The notes below the pieces were generated by a model. It worked only from the letters and a program-made list of their open reading frames with translations, was not told where the DNA came from and ran no database searches. Below, in pieces: positions 1 through 3,747 of a DNA stretch of 6,979 nucleotides. How positions within the stretch are numbered: position 1 is the stretch's first letter; every line of letters starts with the position of its first letter. This DNA is from Dehalococcoidia bacterium (GTDB taxonomy: Bacteria; Chloroflexota; Dehalococcoidia; GIF9; AB-539-J10), in NCBI GenBank assembly GCA_030627025.1, contig DAOUSX010000052.1, forward strand, positions 1-6,979, in the 5' to 3' direction. The position numbers and the translations under genes are program-made.

Positions 1-364
1 CGCCACTTGCCTTGACTGCCAGAGCCGTGGTTAACAGTTGTTCTTCAGTCTCTACGGCACAGGGACCGGCGATGACCACTATTTCATCACCACCAATGGC
101 GATATCATTTACCTTCACTATAGTATTTTGGGGGTGAAACTCTCGGCTGGCAAGTTTGTAAGGCTTGCTAATAGGGATAACTTGTTCTACGCCGGGAAGC
201 AATTCCATCCTGTCCTGAAGTTCGGGGAAGATTTGTCCCAGTATGCCGACCACGGTGTGCTCAACACCTTGAGAGACGTGCGCTTTCAGCCCATATTCTT
301 CGATCCGTTGAACAACAGTGTTGATTTCTTCTTTCTTGCAACTCCCTTTCATCACTATGATCAT
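1..364 (-). CDS. aroF: 3-deoxy-7-phosphoheptulonate (DAHP) synthase, N-terminal part, cut by window edge
   Basis: Condenses phosphoenolpyruvate with erythrose 4-phosphate, the first step of the shikimate pathway, in the cytoplasm. Reading the minus strand from the ATG at 364-362 gives 121 codons starting MIIVMKGSCKKEEI. Residues 1 to about 70 match the small ferredoxin-like (ACT-like) regulatory domain of the Thermotoga-type enzyme, including the phrase KPYKLASREFHP. The TIM barrel then begins, and IAGPCAVE (GPC at about 100-102) is the conserved phosphoenolpyruvate-side signature. The start is fixed by GGAGG at 375-371, six bases upstream, and by agreement with the family N-terminus. The ATG overlaps the stop of the chorismate mutase gene as ATGA, so translation is probably coupled. 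In this family the N-terminal domain usually mediates feedback inhibition by Phe or Tyr; whether that holds here is inference. The catalytic C-terminus lies outside the window. Confidence 0.95.
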   Translation of the reverse strand, partial: MIIVMKGSCKKEEINTVVQRIEEYGLKAHVSQGVEHTVVGILGQIFPELQDRMELLPGVEQVIPISKPYKLASREFHPQNTIVKVNDIAIGGDEIVVIAGPCAVETEEQLLTTALAVKASG

Positions 365-744
365 GCTTTGCCTCCAGACAGCGCTAATTTGTCTTCCTTC
401 AATTTTTTGGCTTCCCCTAAATAGATGTGGGTGATTTGTTCAGCTTTCCTTTCGGTGTTTACCAACATTAGAATTCTCAGACAGTGCGGTAAGCTACCAG
501 GGACATCCATCTCATGACCGCAAAGCAGGGCAATGTGCTGTGGCCATCCTAGCTCTCTTGTTGCGGCTGCGGGGAATTCAGCGTTCAAGTCAGGCGTGGT
601 GGTAAAGAATATAGCCGCGATATCATCAATTTCAATTTCGTTGGCCCCAAGTATCTCTTCAAGCAATCTTTTCGTTGCCGTCATAATATTCTCTCTATCA
701 TTGCTAGGCACGGTAATTGCGCCTCTAATGCCGCGACATCTCAA
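361..744 (-). CDS. aroH: Chorismate mutase, monofunctional AroH type
   Basis: Rearranges chorismate to prephenate, the committed step to phenylalanine and tyrosine. The 127-residue product has the length of the Bacillus subtilis AroH trimeric enzyme and aligns with it almost without gaps. The active-site residues known from that enzyme all appear at the same numbers: Arg7 (in RGIRG), Arg63, Cys75, Glu78 (in GHEMDV), Arg90 and Tyr108. The start codon is TTG at 744-742. It is preceded by GAAGGGG (760-754) with nine bases of spacing, and it is the only start that gives the expected N-terminus. The gene ends in an ATGA overlap with the DAHP synthase gene, so the two form an operon. AroH sits in front of an allosteric DAHP synthase. 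In some bacteria these two proteins are fused or physically associated, so an interaction is possible but not shown by the sequence. Confidence 0.95.
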   Translation of the reverse strand: MRCRGIRGAITVPSNDRENIMTATKRLLEEILGANEIEIDDIAAIFFTTTPDLNAEFPAAATRELGWPQHIALLCGHEMDVPGSLPHCLRILMLVNTERKAEQITHIYLGEAKKLKEDKLALSGGKA

Positions 745-805
745 TCTATCAATCCCCTTCGTAAATTTAAGGTAATAGCCTATCCTTTTTTGTCACTTTA
801 CGTCA

Positions 806-835
806 AGTAAATCGGAACCAGTGCTTAATTGTTAA
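806..835 (-). promoter_or_regulatory. Possible promoter for the aroH-aroF operon
   Basis: On the minus strand a -35-like TTAACA (835-830, five of six consensus bases) and a -10-like TTTACT (811-806, four of six) are separated by 18 bases. Transcription would begin near 799 and give a leader of about 55 bases before the TTG start of the chorismate mutase. A competing arrangement uses TTGACG (806-801) with TAGGCT (782-777), also at 18 bases but with a poorer -10. Either could be right. Confidence 0.3.
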
Positions 836-859
836 GGCTACCTTAGCGGCAATTTGCCG
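833..859. repeat. Two adjacent short inverted repeats upstream of the aro promoter
   Basis: TAAGG-CTA-CCTTA (833-845) is followed after one base by CGGCAA-T-TTGCCG (847-859). The second is a perfect 13-base palindrome. It is followed on the plus strand by TCTTTTT (860-866), so it resembles a weak plus-strand terminator, but no plus-strand gene lies upstream of it in this region. Its place immediately beyond the -35 of the candidate aro promoter makes an operator site the alternative reading. The stems are short and chance cannot be excluded. Confidence 0.35.
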
Positions 860-900
860 TCTTTTTGCGGTTATTTCGCCTAAACTAGAAATGAACTCCT

Positions 901-929
901 TTGACCTGAATGGCATATATTTATATAGT
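901..929 (+). promoter_or_regulatory. Near-consensus sigma70-type promoter, plus strand
   Basis: TTGACC (901-906) and TATAGT (924-929) each match five of six consensus bases and are spaced by exactly 17 bases. This is the best promoter match in the window. The predicted transcription start is about 936. It would drive either a short RNA ending at the hairpin near 1037 or, on readthrough, the 26-codon frame and truB. Confidence 0.5.
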
Positions 930-935
930 GGGACG

Positions 936-1037
936 TATACCTCCTCTACCCGCGCTTCCTGAAGAAGTGCCGGCAGAATAGCACGTTTTTGTCGTATAAT
1001 GCTTTGGGGGTAGCGGAATAACTACCCCAATATTTTT
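936..1037 (+). ncRNA. Candidate small RNA or attenuating leader RNA, about 100 nt
   Basis: Bounded by a near-consensus promoter and a hairpin with T-run, this segment would give an RNA of about 100 bases. Visible secondary structure: a hairpin with GCGCTTC (952-958) pairing to GAAGTGC (964-970) around a CTGAA loop, seven pairs including one G-U; and the terminator-like hairpin at 1007-1028. CTACCC (946-951), just 5' of the first hairpin, is complementary to GGGTAG (1008-1013), the 5' arm of the terminator, so an alternative antiterminator fold is possible. It matches no RNA family that I recognise and lacks the signature of the small bacterial SRP RNA. Both ends are predicted. The opposite strand has an open but start-poor frame over the same bases. 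Confidence 0.35.
1006..1037 (+). terminator. Rho-independent terminator or attenuator hairpin, plus strand
   Basis: GGGGTAG (1007-1013) pairs perfectly with CTACCCC (1022-1028) around an eight-base loop. With one bulged G the stem can extend by TT/AA. It is followed by TATTTTT (1031-1037). The T-run lies only on the plus-strand side, so it would act on plus-strand transcripts. No plus-strand protein gene precedes it, which is why it is read as the end of a short RNA or as an attenuator ahead of the downstream genes. The T-run is interrupted, so efficiency may be partial. Confidence 0.5.
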
Positions 1038-1103
1038 AGACTATATAAACAAGCAGGGAATGTTTATTGGTTGTGTTACTATTATACTGGGTGGGAAATT
1101 AGT

Positions 1104-1184
1104 GTGAACAAGAAATTGCTGATTGGTTTATTAATCTTGGGTGTGATATTGCTAATCACAGGCATAGTACTGGTAATTTTGTAG
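1104..1184 (+). CDS. Possible 26-residue single-pass membrane peptide
   Basis: A GTG start gives MNKK followed by some 22 almost uninterrupted hydrophobic residues (Leu, Ile, Val, Gly) and a TAG stop. This is the typical form of a minimal transmembrane peptide with a positively charged cytoplasmic N-terminus. A weak ribosome binding site, GGTGGG (1090-1095), lies eight bases upstream, and TATACT (1083-1088) could be a -10 element. It sits 54 bases before truB in the same direction. I do not recognise a family, and short hydrophobic frames can arise by chance in T-rich DNA. The clean composition and the Lys-Lys N-terminus favour a real gene, but only moderately. Confidence 0.4.
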   Translation: MNKKLLIGLLILGVILLITGIVLVIL

Positions 1185-1217
1185 GTACGCTAATCGTTTT
1201 TTTATCCTTATTTGGAT

Positions 1218-1223
1218 TATACT
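1218..1223 (+). promoter_or_regulatory. Possible -10 element directly ahead of truB
   Basis: TATACT lies 21 bases before the truB ATG, with no clear -35 element. Transcription from it would start near 1230 and leave a leader of under ten bases. That would fit the absence of a Shine-Dalgarno sequence before this ATG. The same hexamer stands at the same distance before the GTG of the small frame at 1104. Confidence 0.25.
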
Positions 1224-1238
1224 AAAATACTAATTCCA

Positions 1239-1880
1239 ATGGATGACATCTTGCTTGTAGATAAGCCTAAAGGGCTCACTTCGTCCCGCGTGGTGGAGCT
1301 AATAAGGAAGAAGTTGAAGGTAAAGGCTGGTCATACAGGTACGCTAGACCCTATAGCTACAGGGCTTTTGATTGTTCTTATGGGCAGGCGCACCAAAGAA
1401 GCCTCCTCATTCTTAACGCTGGACAAGAGTTACAGGGTGAAAGCCAGGTTGGGTGTGGAAACTGATACTTTTGATTGCGACGGGAAAATTCTGCAGCAAA
1501 GCGATGCCATGATAACAAAGGAGGAGCTACAGGAAGTGCTGAAAGGATTTCGTGGTGAGATCTGGCAAGTGCCCCCTTCCTTTTCTGCTAAAAAGTTAGC
1601 TGGGCGTAAAGCCTATGAACTGGCCAGGAAAGGCATTAGCGTGCAAGTGCCGCCTAAGAAGGTTAGCATTTATTCCCTGAAGCTTGAGGAGTTCCAATTT
1701 CCGTATTTCACGTTTGACTGCGATGTTTCTTCCGGGTTTTATGTTAGAAGCCTGGTTCATGATATTGGGACGAAGTTGGCCGTTGGTGCTACTGTGGTGG
1801 AAGTTCGCCGCACCGGGGTTGGTCATTATCGAGTGGAACAAGCTCGAAAATTAGAGGAAATTTTGGGTTACAAGGTATAA
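1239..1880 (+). CDS. truB: tRNA pseudouridine-55 synthase TruB, short form
   Basis: Converts uridine 55 of the T-loop in tRNAs to pseudouridine. Family blocks appear in order over 213 residues: ILLVDKPKGLTS (4-15); GHTGTLDPIATGLL (31-44) with the catalytic Asp37; KSYRVKARLGVETDTFDCDG at about 66-85; QVPPSFSAKKLAGRKAYELAR in the middle; and FYVRSLVHDIGTKL near the C-terminus. TruB proteins are often about 300 residues. This one ends shortly after the catalytic fold and lacks the C-terminal PUA-type domain, as in other known short forms. The ATG at 1239 is preferred because homologues begin just before ILLVDKP. An in-frame TTG at 1212 would add nine residues. No ribosome binding site precedes either start, so a short-leader or leaderless message is possible. 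The gene stands without its common partners rbfA, ribF or rpsO in view. Confidence 0.95.
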   Translation: MDDILLVDKPKGLTSSRVVELIRKKLKVKAGHTGTLDPIATGLLIVLMGRRTKEASSFLTLDKSYRVKARLGVETDTFDCDGKILQQSDAMITKEELQEVLKGFRGEIWQVPPSFSAKKLAGRKAYELARKGISVQVPPKKVSIYSLKLEEFQFPYFTFDCDVSSGFYVRSLVHDIGTKLAVGATVVEVRRTGVGHYRVEQARKLEEILGYKV

Positions 1881-1881
1881 A

Positions 1882-1916
1882 CTTTCACCCAGATTTTTCG
1901 TTGTAGTATGTGAAAG
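1882..1916 (+). repeat. Inverted repeat overlapping the ribosome binding site of the DUF2330-like gene
   Basis: CTTTCAC (1882-1888) and GTGAAAG (1910-1916) are perfect inverse complements separated by 21 bases, filling most of the gap between truB and the next gene. The 3' arm covers the first part of the AAAGGAAG ribosome binding site (1913-1920), so folding could reduce translation initiation. There is no T-run after it, so it is not a standard terminator. The stem is only seven pairs with a long loop. Confidence 0.3.
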
Positions 1917-1923
1917 GAAGAAA

Positions 1924-3735
1924 ATGAGGCACTTATTTAGAGCGTTGCTGTTAGTTATCTTTCTTAGCTTAATTACCTTGCCATTGGCATCAGTGGCTTT
2001 AGCGGATAGGGGGATGGTACCCATAAGTGATGTCTCGGTTTACGGACCGGGGCAAAAGGCGATTATTGCCTGGAATGGTGAGGAAGAGACATTGATTCTA
2101 TCTACTGATGTCACTGCCAGCGATGATAGCCAGGTTTTGGAACTCTTGCCTTTGCCTTCAAAGCCCGAAATAAAGAAGGGTGATTTTGCTTCTTTTGAAC
2201 AGGTTAACCTGTTAATTGAAAATCATTTTCCTGTTACTTCGTGGGATTGGTTTAAGAAGGGGATAGGCGTGATGGGACCTCCAGGAAGAGGGGTAGAGAT
2301 AATCTTTCATGAAAAGATTGGTGCTCATGACATCACCGTGGTCAAAGCTGATGATACCGCTGAGCTTATCCAGTGGGCCGAGGAGTTTCTGAAGAGTGCT
2401 GGGATTGAAAAGCAGATTTCATCGCCAAAGCTTGAATCAGTGGTGGCAAGCTACCTAGACCAGAATATAAATTACTTCGTTTTCGACCTTGTTGAGATAA
2501 CTTCGGAGCCAAAGAGCATTGAACCCATCGTGTATCGCTTTGACACTGACTTTCTCTATTATCCACTTAAGATTTCCACTCTGGCTGAAGGATGGACGGA
2601 TATAAATTTATTCTTGCTTACACCGCAGCCAGTGAGCTTACATAACTTGCCTGAGGGGAGCACATTACCCCAGGATATGGAGGTGGGGAAGTTCTATGGT
2701 AGCAAGGGGACTCAGCCTATTCAGTTTAAGGTAAATGAAGAAGAGCTAATTTCCATCGATGCGAGCATTGCCGAATTACTTGGGAGTAATGCCTGGCTTA
2801 CTGCGGTGAGCTATCATGGGGATTTAGCAGGTTTGACTGAAGATTTAAAGATAACCAAGGTTCCGCTTGATGCTCAGCTTATTTTCGACTATGGTCCTGG
2901 TAGCTGCGCCTCGAGACAGCGATCGCAGGCTACCGTAGGAGTTTCGGATGATGTAATTGTAATTTATGGCTCGGTTGTCACCCCCACGCCTTGCTATGAG
3001 CTTAGAACAGAGTTGAATCTACCTCTTACTTTCGCTCATCAACCAACTATAAATGTCGATATCATTGTACAGGAAAAACCAGGTATCTGCATTCAATGTC
3101 TGGGTGGAATACCGTTTTGGGCTAAGATAGTTAACTTGAAACCAGGGCTCTATGATATTGCTGTCCGATATCAGGATAAAGTTATTGGTCAGAAAACGGT
3201 GGTTATACCTCTTTCTGGAGAGCTTGAATATTTCGCGCTTAGCCCCCAATCTACTCTGGAGGTTGGTACTGCTGGGTTGGAATTCATAGTCCGGGTTGAT
3301 GGGGAGAAGCTGAATTCGGGGGTGGTCATTATGGCTAGACTTAATGGAGATGCTTCTGGTTCCCATTTAGCATACTTGCAGTTTAATAACGTTACTCATG
3401 GGGTGATAATTGAGGTTGATAATGTAGCGGCAATAGTCAAAATATCTCCAGAGTGCCAATTGAAAATCGAGGACTCGCAGTTATTCCTCGATAATGGTTA
3501 CTGGCTATTGCCAGTTAGGGTGATGCCGGAAAAAGTGGTGACTGACCTTGAGCCTGGTTATACTATTGAGCTCAAGGCTGCTGATGATAAGGCGGTATAT
3601 GAGGTTCAGGGCATAAGTAGCAAGGAGCTATTGGGATTGGTATCCACGAAGATAGACATGGTGGTAGAAGTGGATGCCAGCACTGGAGAGATAATCAGCG
3701 AGGAAAAGCCCTGGTGGGCATATTTATGCTGGTAA
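1924..3735 (+). CDS. Secreted DUF2330-like protein of unknown function
   Basis: A 603-residue exported protein. Residues 1-27 form an Sec signal peptide: basic start, long Leu/Ile core, and an ALA|D signal peptidase I site. The mature protein opens with DRGMVPISDVSVYGPGQKAI and continues with WNGEEETLILSTD and LELLPLPSKP, which I recall from DUF2330-type proteins. That family assignment comes from memory of the pattern. Residues of about 325-430 look like a beta-sandwich domain with four cysteines (328, 357, 389, 392), where disulphides or metal binding are possible. The phrase LKPGLYDIAVRY resembles Ig-like folds. Residues of about 430-603 are beta-rich and end with DASTGEIISEEKPWW and a terminal CW. 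No transmembrane anchor follows the signal peptide. AAAGGAAG upstream supports this start. It lies 43 bases after truB and 12 before the DUF3160 lipoprotein gene, with which it probably forms an operon and acts outside the membrane. Confidence 0.85.
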   Translation: MRHLFRALLLVIFLSLITLPLASVALADRGMVPISDVSVYGPGQKAIIAWNGEEETLILSTDVTASDDSQVLELLPLPSKPEIKKGDFASFEQVNLLIENHFPVTSWDWFKKGIGVMGPPGRGVEIIFHEKIGAHDITVVKADDTAELIQWAEEFLKSAGIEKQISSPKLESVVASYLDQNINYFVFDLVEITSEPKSIEPIVYRFDTDFLYYPLKISTLAEGWTDINLFLLTPQPVSLHNLPEGSTLPQDMEVGKFYGSKGTQPIQFKVNEEELISIDASIAELLGSNAWLTAVSYHGDLAGLTEDLKITKVPLDAQLIFDYGPGSCASRQRSQATVGVSDDVIVIYGSVVTPTPCYELRTELNLPLTFAHQPTINVDIIVQEKPGICIQCLGGIPFWAKIVNLKPGLYDIAVRYQDKVIGQKTVVIPLSGELEYFALSPQSTLEVGTAGLEFIVRVDGEKLNSGVVIMARLNGDASGSHLAYLQFNNVTHGVIIEVDNVAAIVKISPECQLKIEDSQLFLDNGYWLLPVRVMPEKVVTDLEPGYTIELKAADDKAVYEVQGISSKELLGLVSTKIDMVVEVDASTGEIISEEKPWWAYLCW

Positions 3736-3747
3736 AAGGAAGCGGCC

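Larger units (their letters stand above)
745..1103. other. Divergent intergenic region between the aro pair and the truB arm
   Basis: These 359 bases separate the minus-strand aro genes from the plus-strand genes. I find no protein gene with a convincing start. The region holds a weak minus-strand promoter, two adjacent inverted repeats, a strong-looking plus-strand promoter and a plus-strand hairpin with T-run, each listed separately. An exact TATAAT is also present at 995-1000 on the plus strand, but with no recognisable -35 at 16-18 bases. I see no T-box sequence (no GGGTGGTACC-like antiterminator) and no riboswitch class that I recognise. Confidence 0.6.

Noticed and set aside
38..424. 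Plus-strand open frame of 128 codons
   Set aside because: It is antisense to the DAHP synthase and chorismate mutase genes, whose proteins match known families along their length. Its own product resembles nothing.
361..744. Reading the chorismate mutase start as ATG
   Set aside because: The codon at 744-742 is TTG. The nearby ATG at 740-738 is out of frame. The TTG start reproduces the family N-terminus and active-site numbering.
968..990. TGCCGGCA palindrome and GTGC/GCAC stem followed by GTTTTTG as a second terminator
   Set aside because: The stem is only four pairs with a ten-base loop and competes with the better hairpin at 952-970.
995..1000. Exact TATAAT as the main promoter of the truB arm
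   Set aside because: No -35 is recognisable at 16-18 bases, and transcription would start at the foot of the terminator-like hairpin. It is noted only as an alternative.
936..1037. T-box or SRP RNA as the identity of the candidate RNA
   Set aside because: The conserved T-box antiterminator sequence and the conserved GGAAG/AGCAG core of the small SRP RNA are both absent.
3019..3366. Minus-strand open frame of 115 codons
   Set aside because: It lies wholly inside the secreted protein gene on the other strand, with no ribosome binding site and no protein-like pattern.
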